Source: Artocarpus heterophyllus (lineage: Eukaryota; Streptophyta; Magnoliopsida; Rosales; Moraceae). Taken from it: a DNA stretch of 64,000 nt. A model generated the notes under the pieces. That model made no database searches. It was not told the DNA's origin and worked only from the letters and a program-made list of their open reading frames with translations. This document shows positions 49,660-62,866 of the stretch, piece after piece. Each line of letters starts with the position of its first letter. The stretch's first letter is position 1. The DNA is taken from NCBI GenBank assembly GCA_025403435.1, contig JAJQZP010000409.1, positions 372,001 to 436,000 of the forward strand, read 5' to 3'. Made by a program: the position numbers and the translations under genes.

Positions 49660-50946
49660 GATACATTATGATATGTCATGGAGACTTACCTATACGGGCT
49701 CTGTAATTTTATATAGTTTGAGAGTGCAGCTCCAAGTTTTTAGTAAAGTAGGGTTGGAGTTGATAATTATGAAATGTATATCTAGGATATTAGGTTTCAT
49801 AATTACTAGGAGCTTGAACTATATAGGTCCATTTGGTCCCCTTTGCTAGCTCACAAAAAATCCTGTAACGATATGGCGTGTTTTTCCAATAACTGATGAC
49901 TTATGTCAGATTTATCAGATTGGTTGAAATTCGGTAAAATCAGATAATTCATGTTTGTTTATCGGTTGAATTAATTTTGTGATAAAATTAATTAAAGATA
50001 AACTTGTTGAATTATCGAGATTAGATAATTCATGTCTGTTTATCGGTTAGATTAATTTTGAATTAATTTAAGATAAACTTGTTGATTTATCAAAATTATT
50101 TATTTCTTAGAGATTATATAGATTTGACTGTTTTAATCGAATAACTTTTCACTTGGGTTATTTGAATTAAAACTGAGGCTCTGTCCCAAGAATCTCGGGT
50201 GGAAATAAAGATTTGCAAGGATCTTTTATTAGAGGTTCGACAGGCCGATCTTTAAGTTTGGCCTGCCGATTGAGGAGGTTCGGCAAGCCGATCTGCCAGT
50301 TTGGCCTGCTGACCGACGATAAAAAAAGATAACGTGTTTCCATGTGGATTTTATTAGATATTGTTTTTAATTTGATTCTGACTCAAATTTTCAAGGCCTT
50401 ATCTAATAAATCGGTCTACCAACCGACGATAAAAAAAGATCACGCGTTTTCACGTGGATTTTATCAGATATTATTTCTGATTTGATTCTGATTCAAATTT
50501 TTGATGCCTTATCTGAAAAGGATTGATTCCTGGAGCCAACCTCTATATAAAGGGAATGAGTCTCTCTATTATTCAGATCAGTTGAGAAATCTAGAGTGAG
50601 ACTCTATCAACAAGACTTTGCAACTCCCCGAAAGGCTATGATTCAAAAATCACGAGTTATAGCCTTGGGTATTTCTCCACTAGTTGGAAGGAGAATTACC
50701 TAGTGAAAAAACTGAACGATGTGAGCCCACACTCACTCGGATCGTGGATAGAGAATAACAAAGAAGGCCATTTGGTTGAGGTCCTTCTAGAACATTACTT
50801 CTCTTCATTGATTGTAGGAGCTTTTCAGCACACAAAAGGTTAGTAAGATTTGGTTAATTTATACATATAGCATGTCAAACTTGTGTTTTAAAAAATACTC
50901 GGATATAAAAATTTTAAAAATTCTGCTACGTACTATTTTTCCAACA
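49660..50946 (+). mobile_element. Copy D 3' LTR, second part
   Basis: Resumes with GATACATTATG after H and ends TTTTTCCAACA at 50946, followed by gypsy sequence. TATA is at 50544-50551 and dyads at about 50235-50320. Together with 44430-45278 it is about 2.14 kb, longer than its sisters because of a local duplication. Confidence 0.88.
50311..50530 (+). repeat. 110-bp tandem duplication in copy D 3' LTR
   Basis: ACCGACGATAAAAAAAGAT occurs at about 50312 and again at 50422, each followed by a GTGGATTTTAT...TGATTCTGA segment and CCTTATCT. The D 5' LTR has only one copy. It lies between the U3 dyads and the TATA box. Confidence 0.75.
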
Positions 50947-51192
50947 ATCACGTCATGCACTTAGAGACAAAAGTTGTTACATCACGTTTCATCCTCCCCC
51001 ACCAATATTGTCACTTTAAATCAATTTAAATCTTAGAGTTTCCAGTCCTCTGGAACAACCAATTTTCCTTTATGAAGCAAGAATCCTTTTGGTTCAATTT
51101 GCCATCCATCTAGTTGTTTACCATTCTGTATTTGTTCCCATATCATATGTAATCCTTCGTCAAGCTATTGTCTTTTTTTTACTTGTTGAATC
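50947..51192 (-). pseudogene. Gypsy pol fragment: RNase H to integrase linker and zinc domain
   Basis: A 246-bp fragment of the base gypsy element between copies D and I. On minus it reads LDEGLHMIWEQIQNGKQLDG, LLHKGKLVVPEDWKL and then, after a shift, WWGRMKRDVTTFVSKCMTC, the end of the integrase zinc domain. The last C codon is split by D and completed at 16720. The right side ends at GAATC, the TSD of copy I. Confidence 0.82.
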
Positions 51193-53052
51193 TGTTAGAC
51201 ATGTATGCCCTTAGGAGTAAAAATGTAATATATTTTTGGAGATATTTTTATCAATTAAACCTTTAGAGTCAGGCATATGATGGATAGATTATGCGGAAGA
51301 CACGATTCTAAAGGTGATAGTCTAAATCATAAGATCCATAATCGAGGGAATAAAGTTAGGCGCTTTATTCATGTAGAGATTATTATGTTGTCTATATCCC
51401 TGACAGGAGATAGTTTGTCATGCCCATCGGAGGTAGACTCCATGAATAGAAACATTGGTGAATTGTCATAAGTGACGATGTATTAGATTGGGACATAAAA
51501 TGTAATTGATTTGGATTAATAATTCTATCTTGGCAAATCAATTTACTTTAGGCAATCATATGAGTTGTATCTTAATCCTAAGATGAATAATAGGCTCGTT
51601 ATCTTGACTTATGTCTTTTGAAGTGCCAAAGGGCGATATCCATATTTTATGTTGGTACGCATGCTGGTATGTTAGAAGCATCGCTTTAGCTAGCGTAGAC
51701 TTGTTACTCATGGATATGAAATTCATAGCTCCTCTTTAGGAGTCGTTGATATCCTCTTATTTGTGTTATCCTGTAATTGAAAAACTGGAGTGCTCAACCA
51801 TTTGGATACATAGGTGTAATCAAATGGTATACTGTCTTTAGATGGTAAGTTTTTCGATAGTGAGATAATGGAATGTAAGAGAAAAATAATCGGGATGGTA
51901 AGACAGAATTTATCTTTAAGCCGATTATGGATAATCTTATGGGGATACGATACATTATGATATGTCATGGAGACTTAGCTATTTGGACTTTGTAATTCTA
52001 TATAGTTTGAAAGTGCAGCTCTAAGCTTTAGTGGAGTCGCATTAGAGTTGATGATTATGAATTGTATATCTGGGATATTGGGTTTCGTAATTACTAGGAG
52101 CTTGAACTATATAGGTCCATTAGGTCCCCTTTGCTAGCTCATAATAAGTCTTGTAATGATACGACGTGCTTTTTTAATAAATTGGTGACTTATGTCAAAT
52201 TATTAGATTGGCTGAACTTCGATAGGATTAGATAATTCATGTCTGTTTATCAGTTGAATTAATTTTGTATAAATTAATTCAAGATAAACTTGTTGAATTA
52301 TCAAGAACCTCAGGTGGTAAATAAAGATTTGCAAGAACCTCGGGTTGGAAATAAACAGTCATATAATTAATTCAAATTATATGACTATTTTAATTATATA
52401 GCTTGTCTATTGTGTTATTTGAATTAAAACTGAGGCTCTATCCCAAGAACCTAGGGTAGGAAATAAAGATTCATAGGGATTATTTATCGTAAATTCGGCA
52501 GGCCGATCATTAGGTTTGGCCTGCCGATGGAGTAAGTTCGGAATGGCCGATCTACGAGTTCAGCTTGCCGATCGAACAATAATCTAATCATGCATTTTAG
52601 ATGCGAAGATATTGATTCTGATTTGATCCTGATTTGAATTTCTAAGACCTTGTCTAATAAGGACTAACCCCTAGGCCCAACCTCTATAAATAGGGAGTGA
52701 GACTCATTGTTATGTAGATCAGTTGAGAAATCTAGAGTGAGCACTCTATCTGTGAGTCTCTAAAACTCCCCTTAGAATTATTGTTCACAAATCATGAACC
52801 ATAGTTCTTGGTTTTCTCAAGTGATTGGAAGGAGAGTCACCATACACCGGTCGTGGATAGAGAATAGCAAAGAAGGCCAGTTGGTTGAGGTTCTTCTAGA
52901 ACGCCCTTCTTTTCATTGATTACAGAATCTCTTCTGCGGACAAGGTTAGTAAGATCTGGTTAATTTATGCATATAGCGTGTCAAACTTGTGTTTTGAAAA
53001 TAACTTTGGTATAAAAATTTTAAAATTTCTATTGTGTACTATTTTTTCAACA
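51193..53052 (+). mobile_element. 5' LTR of copia copy I
   Basis: A 1,860-bp LTR from TGTTAGACATG to TTTTTCAACA. About 110 bp near its start (after TATCAAT) is missing relative to the 3' LTR. TATA is TATAAATA at 52685-52692; dyads lie at about 52495-52570. The primer site at 53055-53066 reads TGGTATCCGAGC (one change). An AT-rich inverted repeat lies at 52357-52386. Confidence 0.9.
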
Positions 53053-54742
53053 ATTGGTATCCGAGCCAAGTTTTCATGTAAATTTATGAGTTTGTGACCA
53101 TGTTATATGAATAAATTATGTGATCTTGACCTCTCCTATATTTAAATTTAATATTTTAGAGAGTTGGCACTCTAGGGTTTTTATATATTTGTATGTTGTC
53201 ATGGATTATATGGTGAATGTTTATTAATTAATTATGGTTGATTAAATATTTATTTAATTATTAATTAATTAATTAATTAATTAATACCAGTTATGGTTCC
53301 TTAGAGGTTAGAATGTATACCTAGGGTTTTCATGTAATTAGATGACGGACTATGATCTTCATCTAGGAATTATTATTAATTTTAAATTTGTAAAAATTTT
53401 GTAATTAAATAATCATTGATTTAGAAGACAGATCTAGAAGATGGACGATAGCGTTCCATAAGTATTTCCTGAGTCTATAAATTTTTATGTTTTTGAATTA
53501 TTGAAAGACTACGTAAAATTGAATTTTTTGGAAAACATGATTTCTACTCGTTCGGCATGCTGGACCCTCAAGTTTGGTGGGCTGATGGTCGTAGATCGAC
53601 AAGCCAAACCTGAGGTTCGATAGGCCATCCACAAGATAGAAATCTGATGGCTCTAGCGGTAGATCAAACTTTTACGATCAGCAAGCCGATCTGTCATGAC
53701 TGGCAGACCGATCTGAAAAGATCAGCAGGCAGAAGGATCATGACCGGCAGGCTGATTATAAAGATCAGGATGCTGGCAGAGAGTTGTAATTTTTTAGAAA
53801 AGGTGCATTTTTTTGGGTGTAGTTTTGATTTTATTTTTGAGGCAATTCTGAGAAACATTAAATTTGGGTATGACTAGAAATAATGGAGTATTTGATCTAT
53901 ACGAAATTAGAAACTTGAGGATGGACATTACATGAAGAAGGATACAATAGAAGATTCAAGGATGAAGAATCGATAATATATTTTGATTATTCTTTTGTAA
54001 TCTTTATTTTTTTCTCTAGGGTGAAACCATAATATTATAGTTATTTATTATTATTTTGCTTGTGGCTTTGTATGATTGATTTTCTTGTCTACATTATAAT
54101 ATGATTTGCCATGTATATTGATAACATACCATATAGAATAGGGAGTACAGCCCATTCAAAATTTGTCATGCATGTTTTTCAAAATAAAACCTAGATTTCA
54201 AAAGATTGAGTCGGAGAAGGTTTTCGGAGAAAGGACCTATGGCCTCCGTTGTTGGTTCGTAGGTAGCATGGTGGTTCCAACCCTTAGGAAGGGACTTCAT
54301 CATGTACCAGGTTGGATCTCCGAGGATAAGGTATTTTAGCATGATTTATCATTGCACACCCTTAGGTGGTGATTATAAATCATAGATAAAATATTGAAAC
54401 GATGGTTATACACTCATGTTAATTTTATTATTAACCTCCCATAGGATTTTTGTTAATAAATTAATGGCCAAAGAAACGATTATTAATATGTGCTGGATCA
54501 TATGGGTCCTTGATGGCATATATTAATCAAGAGGGGACCCATATACCTGATTGAATTTGGCAAGTCTCTCCTAGGCGGCTTGTTGAATTCTGAGTTGGGA
54601 AATATCGTTGTAAGGTTGTGATTTTTTCTAGATTTTGACACATAAACACATTTGTACATTTTTATATGATTGTGTTATCTTACTAAATTATCTTGACATG
54701 TTTGCTTATGTTTAGCATATGATTCTTTATTATAAATTAAAA
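53053..54742 (+). other. Leader of copia copy I
   Basis: About 1.69 kb. The dyad array at about 53550-53775 is heavily mutated. The CCTAGG block persists in position, but three of four sites have changed: CTTAGG at 54283-54288, CTTAGG at 54361-54366, CATAGG at 54440-54445 and CCTAGG at 54570-54575. The spacing is 78, 79 and 130 bp. Confidence 0.82.
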
Positions 54743-57700
54743 ATGTCTAAAAATGCTTTATCCTTGATACTTTACAAAAGCCATTTAACCGGTGAGAATT
54801 ACAATGATTGGAAATGAAACCTAAACATCATCCTATACTTTGAGAAACTGAAATTTGTGCTGACAACTTTGTTTCCTCTCGAGCCTATGGGAGATTCCAC
54901 CAGCGATCAAATCCAAGTGTATGATCACTGGAAAGATGCTAATGATCAGGCCTGCTGCTATGTTATGGTCAGTATGAATAACATGCTACAGGCTTAACAT
55001 GAAGATTATAAGACTGCGAAGCAGATCTTAGATAATCTTGAATACATGTTTAGAGGCTACGCCCTAACAAAGTGAGAAGGGGCGCTTCAAAAACTTCTTA
55101 ACTACAAACAAAGACTGGAGACATCTATAAAGGAGCATATGATGTTGGTCATGGGCTACCTCGCTGAGGCTCAAACCAATGGAGTTGACATTGATGTTGA
55201 AACTCAGATGACTATGGTCTTTGAGACTCTGTCTAAGGAATTTATTCCGTTTAGAGCTACATTTAATTTAAGCAATAGACAAGATATAACCTTAACTTAG
55301 TTGATGAAGTAGTTAAAGGAGTTTGAACTACTGATTAGGGAATCTCTTACAGGTGGCGTGGCCAACTTGGCAGTGGCTACTGGTTCCATTCTAACCTTGG
55401 GAATGGAAAGAAGCAATGGGCCAAGAATGAGAAGTCTTCTATTCCTACAAACGGCAAGAATAAGAAGAAGAAAAAGAAGAACCTGAAGAAGCTCAAGTGC
55501 TTTTTCTGTGGGAAGGTTGGACATATCAAGAAGAATTGCAAGGACTCCTTTCCCAAGGAGGTAAGTGTGAACTTCTGGTTGTAGAAACTTGTTTGCTTGA
55601 GGAATCTAGTGACACTTGGGTCATAGATTCTAGAGCAATTAATCATGTTTGTGTTTCTCTACAGGGGTTTAAAGAAATGAGAATTCTGTTACATGAAGAC
55701 TTTACGCTTCGGATGGGTGATGGATCCTTGGTCTTAGCTGAAGCAGTGGGAGACGTCCTTTTATATCTTGATAATTATAGGAATTTATTTTTGCGAGATT
55801 TTTTTTTGTTCCTCAACTTAAAAGGAATTTAATTTCTATAGCTTGTTTATTTAAAAACTCCTATTTAGTTTCCTTTAATAATAAAGTGGTGATTTGTAAA
55901 AATAAATCTTTTATTTGTTCTGGATGGAAGCAAAATATTCTATATTTTATCAAACCTAAGATGGACTTACTACTTAATGCTGAGGTTAATGAAAATAACT
56001 CTAAAAGACTTAAAACTTCTCATTCTAATGAGACTTATCTTTGGCATGTGCGCCTAGGTTATATTAATCTGAATAGGATTTAAAGGTTGGTAAGGAATGG
56101 ACCTTTAAGTCACTTAAAGGTGGAATCTATACTACAATGTGAATCTTGTTTGAGGGTAAATTGTCCCATTTGGGTATAAAGGTAATAGGGCCAAAGGGGT
56201 TCCGGAACTTGTGTATAGTGATGTTTACGAACCGATGAACATCTAGGCACAAGAAACGTATGAGTATTTCATCACTTTTATTGACGATTACTCAAGGTAT
56301 GGGTATGTGTACCTAATGCACCACAAAAGCAAAATTTTTGACAAGTCCAGGGAGTTTTGGGCTGAAGTGGAAAAGCAATTGGGTAGACCCATAAAGGCAC
56401 TTCAATCTGACCAAGGTGGTAAATACCTTTCTGATGAGTTCTTAGGACACTTATTAGAGAATGGGATTTTATTCCATTTGACAATATCGGGCACTCTGCA
56501 GTAGAATGGCATGGCGAAGAGAAGAAATAGGACTTTGTTGGATATGGTTAGGTCCATGATGAGTTATTCATTATTGCCTTTATCCTTTTGGATATGCACT
56601 ACAAACCGCATATTATCTTTTGAATAATGTACCTTCAAAATCAGTTCCTAAAACTCCTCACAAGTTGTGGATGGGGAAAAGGACATTCTTATAACCATAT
56701 TCGCATATAGGCATGTCTGGCTTATGTCCTGTTTAGGGACGCAAATAAGTTGGAAGCACGTTCGGAAGTTTGCATGTTTGTAGGATATCCAAAAGGGACT
56801 AAAAGGGGTTATTTCTATAACTTAAAGGAAAATAAAGTCATAGTTTCAACTAATGCAACTTTCCTTGAGGAAAGTTACATGGAAGACTTTAAGTCTCAAA
56901 GAAAAGTGGTGCTTAAAGAGTTGGCGAGTGATTCAATCACTCCCAGGGGTTCAGTAGAAGCCACTCCAATTGGTGTAGAAAAACTAGCCAAACTCAAACA
57001 ACAACCTAAAGGGTTTTGGCATAGTAGGAGGATTAAGCGTCAACCCAAGAGGTATATGTTCAATGGTGAGGTCTTTTTGGCTGAATTAGATGAACATGAC
57101 AGGGATCCTTACACTTACAAAGAGGCTGTGGAAGATGTTGATTCGAAACTCCAGACGGAGGCCATGAACACAGAGATGAAGTCTATGGAGGCTAATCGAG
57201 TCTAGGAGCTTATGGATCTTCTCGAAGGGGTAAAACCCATAGGGTGTAAGTGAATCTATAAGAGGAAGAAAGGAGTGGATGGAAAGGTCGAAATGTATAA
57301 GGCTAGATTGGTAGCTAAGGTATACACACAAAAGGAAGGAATCAATTACAAGAAAACCTTTTCACTTGTAGCCATGCTTATGTCCATCCGCATTCTCTTG
57401 TCCATAGTTGCCACTCTCGACTACTAGATTTGGCAGATGGATGTCAAGACGGCCTTTTTGAATGGCTATCTTGATGAGTCCATCTATGTGGAGTAGCTAT
57501 ATGGGTTCAAGGCTAAGAGTCAAAAGGGTAAGGTTTGTAAGTTGCTGAAGTCAATTTATAGACTTAAGCAGGCTTCTTATTCTTGGAACCTAAGATTTGA
57601 TCAGGTGATCAAGACTTATAGATCTAAACAAAATGTTGACGAAACATGTGTTTACAAACACATTAAAGATGAAAAAGTGGTTTTTCTACTACGTTATATA

Positions 57701-58684
57701 GATGATATTCTGCTAATTGACAATGACGTTGGGGCATTGTCATCGGTCAAATTATGGTTGACTAAGCAATTTGACATGAAGGACTTAGGTGAAGCTAATT
57801 TTGTTCTCAGTATCCAGATTTTTCAAGATAGGAAGAACAGAATGATAGCTTTGTCCTAAGTGGGCTACGTAGATAAGATTCTTTAAAGGTTTACAATGCA
57901 GGATTCTAAGAAAGGTGAGCAACCATCTAGGTCTAGAATCACTCTTTCTAAGAAAAACTTGTCAAAGTCTGATAAAGAAAGAGAATAAATGAAGAAGGTG
58001 TCTTATGCTTTGGCAGTGGGTAGTCTCATGTATGCTATGCTTTGTACACAATCGGATATTTGCTATACAGTCGGGATTGTAAGTCGATTTTAGGAGGATT
58101 CGGGACCGAACCACTAGGTTACGGTCAAGCATATTTTCAAGTACCTGAGAAGGACTTGAGGGTATATGCTTATGTATTTGGGTAAGGATTTGACACCTCT
58201 AGGATACACTTATTTGGATTTCCAATCCTGTCTGGATTCGAGGAGATCGACTTTGGGTTTTGTGTTTACTCTGGGCGATGGTGCCATTGCTTGGAGCAAT
58301 GTGAAACAAGATTGCACTTTGGATTCTATGATGGAGGCTGAGTATGTGGCAGCCAGTGATGCTTTGAAAGAAGCAGTATGGGTCCACAAGTTCCTTAAGG
58401 ATCTTGAGGTAGTTCTTGGTATGGACAAGGTGGTATCGCTGTATTGCGATAATGGTGCGACGGTAGCTAATGCTAAAGAACTAAGATTTCACAAGAAGAG
58501 TAAGCATATTAATCAAAAGTATGATATGATAAAGGACTTCATAGAGGGTGGCCATGTTCTAGTGTACAAAATTGAGTCAGAGGACAATTTAGTTGATTCA
58601 TTCACAAAGACACTTACTGAGAGACTCTTCAAGAGGCATGTGGAGGCTATAGGGATGCGACATTTGCCATATTTTCTCACTTAG
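54743..58684 (+). pseudogene. Copy I gag-pol, full length but heavily decayed
   Basis: Starts MSKNALSLI and ends at 58684 after LPYFLT. Recognisable parts are the zinc knuckle [14 protein letters not shown] (about 55500), protease with DSRA in place of DSGA, the integrase core with [15 protein letters not shown] C-terminal sequence, RT with [17 protein letters not shown] and YIDDILLIDND, and RNase H with MEAEYVAASDALKEAVW. Stops and frameshifts break it into pieces, the longest open ones at 55497-55832, 56750-57205 and 58166-58684. Confidence 0.9.
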
Positions 58685-58698
58685 TGCAAGTGGGAGAT

Positions 58699-60627
58699 TG
58701 TTAGACATGTATGCCCTAAGGAGTAAAAATATAATATGTTTTTGGAGACATTTTTATCAATAAAGAATTTTTTTATTATTGATATACCAAAATCTTGTCT
58801 TGTTTATATTCATATTTGTTAAATGTATAATAAGCAAACGAAAGTCTGAGACTGTCGGTCTAAACCTTTAGAGTCAGGCATATGATGGACCGATTATGCA
58901 GAAGACATGATTCTAAAGGTGATGATCTAAATCATAGGATCAGCAGTTGAGGGAATAAAGTTGAGCACTTTATTCATGCAAAAATTGTTATGTTGTTTAT
59001 ATCCTTGACGGGAGATGGTTTGTCTTGGCCATCGGAGGTGGACTCCGTGAAAAGAAACATTGGTGCATTGTCATAAGTGATGATGTATTGGATCGTGACA
59101 TAAAGTGTAATTGATTTGGATTAATAATTCCCTATCGGCAAATTAATTCACTTTAGACAATTATATGTATTGTATCTTAATCCTAAGATGATAATGGGCC
59201 TATTATCTTGACTTATGTCTTTTAATGTATCAAAAGGTGATATCTATATTTTATGTTGGTACGCATGCCGATACATTGGAGGCATGACTCTAGATAGCGT
59301 AGACTTGTTATTCATGGATATGGAATCCATAGCTCCTCTTTAGGAGTCGGTGATATCCTCTTATATGCGTTATCCTATAATTAGAAAACTAAAGCGCTCA
59401 ACCATTTGGATACATAGGTGTAATCAAATAGTATACTGTCTTTAGGTGGCAAGTTTTTTGGTGGTGAGATAATGGAACGTGAGAGCAAAATAATCAGGTA
59501 GGTAAGACAGAATTTATGGTTAAGTCGATTATGGATAATCCTATAAGGATACAACACATTATGATGTGTCATAGAGGCTTAGTTATTTAGGCTTCGTAAT
59601 TCTATATAGTTCGAGAGTGCAGCTCTAAGATTTTAATAGAGTAGCGTTATAGTTGATGATTATGAAATGTATATATGGGATATTGGGTTTCATAATTATC
59701 GGGAGCTTAAACTATATAGGTCCACTAGGTCCCCTTTGTTAGCTCATAATAAGTCTTGTAACTATACGGCATACTTTTCTAATAAATTGTTGACTATCAA
59801 TTATCAATTGACTGAAATTTGATAGGATAATTCATGTCCGTTTATCGGTTGAATTAATTTTGTGTAAATTAATTCAAGATAAACTTGTTGAATTATCAGA
59901 AATATTTATTTTCTTATAGATTATTTGGATATGACTGTTTTAATTAGATAACTTCTCTGTTGGGTTATTTAAATTAAAACTGAGGCTTTATCTCAAGAAT
60001 CTCGGGTGGGAAATAAAGATTTACAAGGATTATTTATTGTAAGTTTGGTAGGCTGATCTTTAGGTTCTGCTTGCCGATGGAGTAAGTTCAGCTGGCTGAT
60101 CTGGCAGTTTAGCCTACGACCAAACGATAATCTGATCACACATTTTAGATGCAAATTTTATCAAATATTGATTCTAATTTGAATTTATGAGGCCTTATCT
60201 AATAAGGACTAACCCCTGGGCCCAACTTCTATAAAATAGGGAGTGAGAGTCATTGTTACATAGATCAGTTGAGAAATCTAGGCTAAGCACTCTGTCTATG
60301 AGTCTTTGAAACTCCCCTGAGAACTATTGTTCACAAATGACAAACCATAGTTCTGGGTTTTCTCAATTGGTTGGAAGGAGAGTCACTAGGAAAGAGCTGT
60401 ACGAGTGTTCCCACACACACACCGGTCGTAGGTAGAGAATAGCAAAGAAGGTCAGTTAGTTGAGGTTTTTCTAAAACACCCTTCTTTTCATCGATTACAG
60501 AATCTCTTCAGCAAACAAGGTTAGTAAGATTTAGTTAATTTATGCATATAGCGTGTCAAACTTGTGTTTTGGAAATAACTCTGGTATAAAAATTTTAAAA
60601 TTTCCACTACACACTATTTTTCCAACA
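58699..60627 (+). mobile_element. 3' LTR of copia copy I
   Basis: A 1,929-bp LTR following the polypurine AAGTGGGAGAT, from TGTTAGACATG to TTTTCCAACA. TATA is TATAAAAT at 60230-60237; eroded dyads lie at about 60045-60130. Confidence 0.92.
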
Positions 60628-62160
60628 GAATCAATGTTGAAGTAGCTATTATGTTAAACATGAAGGCTCTTTCATTATCTTCATATTATTGCATGTCAAA
60701 GTCGGCGATGGTGATTCTTTGCTCTAATCCTCCAATGCTAAACTAGCCATTATCCTGTTATTCTTATGACTCAAAGCATCTGCTATCACACTTGCTTTAC
60801 CTAGATGATATTGGATACTAAAGTCCGAATCCACCATGTATTTGATCTATCTCCGTTGTCTTAGATTGAGATCTTTTTGAGTGAATAGATACTTTAAACT
60901 TTGGAGATTAGTATAGACCTCAGTCCTAGCACCATATAGATAACATCTCCAATTCTTAAGTACGAGAACCACGACAGCTAACTTGAAATCATGTGTTGGA
61001 TAGTTCCTCTGTAGGGTTTTAGTTGTTGTCAAGCATAAGCTACTACTCGACCATATTGCATTGGTACACAACCCAATCTATTTCCCAAAGCATCAATGTA
61101 CATAATGTAAGACTCCTCGTTATTGGGAATAATAAGTATAAGTGCACTAGTAAGTCTCTGCTTCAGTTTCACAAATGCTTTTTCACATGTATCGTCCCAT
61201 AAGAACTTAACAGTCTTCCTAGTGAGTCTTGTCAGCAGAGAAGTAATCTTTGAAAAGTTCTCCACAAAGCTCCGATAGTATCCAGCTAATCTAAGGAAAC
61301 TTTGAATCTTTGACAAGTTCTTCGGTTGTTTCCAATTCAACACTGCTTTAATTTTGGAGTGGTCCACTGAGATGCCTTCTTCAGTGACAATGTGTCCTAG
61401 GAGCTTGACTTTTGTCTTCTAAAAGTCACACTTTTCCCTTTTTGCATATAGGCCGTGTTCTCTTAATGTTTGTAGGGAAATGCTCAAATGTTTGGCATGC
61501 TCTTCGTTGGTCTTGGAATAGATCAAGATATCATCAATGAAAATAATGATAAATTGATCTAAGTAAGGTTGGAAAACACGGTTCATTAAGTCCTTGAAAG
61601 CCATGGAAGTGTTGGTCAATCCGAAAGGCATGATAAGAAATTCAAAGTGACCATCGCGAGTTCCGAATGCTGTTTTTAGTATGTCTTCTTCTCTTATCCT
61701 CAGTTGGTGACATCCATACCACATGTTAATCTTCGAGAAGTATCGAGATCTTTCCAGCTAATTAAGCAACTCATCGATTCGGGGTAAGGGATACTTAGTC
61801 TTGATGGTTAGCCAATTGATTTGGTAATAATTGACATAGAGTCTCAACGATCCATCATGTTTCTTCACAAAGGGTACTAGAGCTCCCCGAGGTGACATGC
61901 TTGGGTGAATGAATCCTTTCTCCAGTAATTGATTTAGTTTCTTTCTTAGTTCCACCTTCTCAGTAGGTGTTATCATGTATGGTGTGATGGAAATAGGTGT
62001 TGCTCCTACGACTAAGTCAATAACAAATTTAATCTCTCTGTTAGGCAAAAGTCTTGGCAGTTCGTCTAGAAAAACATCTAGGAATTCATCCACCACAAGA
62101 GTATGTAAAGATGAGTCACTATTCTTTGATTCTCCTTTCGAAGCAAAGATCATTCCAAGG
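60628..62160 (-). pseudogene. Ty3/gypsy RT and RNase H of the base element, degenerate
   Basis: On minus from about 62153: [44 protein letters not shown] and [12 protein letters not shown], then a TAG at about 61758. RT continues in the same frame as [33 protein letters not shown] and [10 protein letters not shown] (catalytic FIDD at 61530-61541). A second TAG follows CDF near 61419, where Trp is expected. RNase H follows (WDDTCEKAFVKLKQRL) with a frameshift near 61015, then [18 protein letters not shown]. Another Trp-to-stop lies at 60847, and the LGKASVIADALS segment follows. Copia I cuts it at 60627. Confidence 0.88.
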
Positions 62161-62299
62161 CTGGTGAAATTCTTTCATCTTCCAATACAAGTTTAGCATA
62201 GGGCTGGTGTCACTGTCCTCATCTTAGCTTAGAAATCAATGACTTGGCCATTCTTTGTAAATAAAGAGACACGTTTTTGGTGATAATCTACTATATCTT

Positions 62300-62575
62300 G
62301 GTATTTAGTTAGCTAATCCATGCCTAGGATTATTTCAAACTCCAACATGGTTATTATATACAAGTCAACTGAAAGTCTATGTTCTCCTATTAGCACACAC
62401 ACTGACTTACAGATCATAGAAACTTTAGCTATTCCATCCATGGGTGTACTAAGAGTTAACAGGGAGTTATATGTTTCAATTTCTAGTTGTAATATGCAAG
62501 CAAATAATATAGACATGAACAAATGACCAGCACTTGTATCAAATAATACATGAGCCTATAAGTAAGATATGTGAA
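62300..62575 (-). pseudogene. Ty3/gypsy aspartic protease of the base element
   Basis: On minus, AHVLFDTSAGHLFMS is followed by MLEFEIILGMD near 62313, the two landmark motifs of gypsy protease. The catalytic triad reads DTSA (62529-62540) where DTGA is usual. It lies between gag and RT as expected for this superfamily. The 140 bp between it and RT hold linker sequence with stops. Confidence 0.78.
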
Positions 62576-62866
62576 TTATGCCATCTACTACAGAATTGTT
62601 GACTTGTCTTACTTGTCCGACCGTGGTTGTAATAGCATAAGCATGAGCTATTGCCTTTCCCTTGTCATTGTTTCCTTTTCCTTGATTTCCTTGACTACTA
62701 CTTGCATTGTTATTCTTCCTAGGAAAGTACGGTCTCTGATTAACATAAGCCTAAGGAGTCGATTGGAAGTTCTGATTTTGATGGAAATTTGGTCAGTGTT
62801 GATAATTATAGTGAGGCTGGAACCCTCAATGTTGAGTCAAAAAAGCATGAAAGACTAGCGAGTTTT

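Larger units (their letters stand above)
16726..50946 (+). mobile_element. Copia copy D, full length but split by three insertions
   Basis: Outer limits of copy D, inserted in the gypsy integrase. Its flanks are GACAC (16721-16725) and ATCAC (50947-50951), a TSD with two changed bases. Support for the site: without D, the minus-strand gypsy protein reads on as FVSKCMTCQQVEVEH. D is interrupted by E (in the 5' LTR), G (in pol) and H (in the 3' LTR). Its own parts are 16726-16991, 28084-33389, 43055-45278 and 49660-50946, about 9.8 kb in total. Confidence 0.88.
51193..60627 (+). mobile_element. Copia copy I, complete but old
   Basis: A 9,435-bp element with exact TSD GAATC (51188-51192 and 60628-60632) in the gypsy pol. 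Both LTRs, primer site, leader, gag-pol and polypurine tract are present. Its leader motifs and polyprotein are the most decayed of the full-length copies. Confidence 0.94.
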
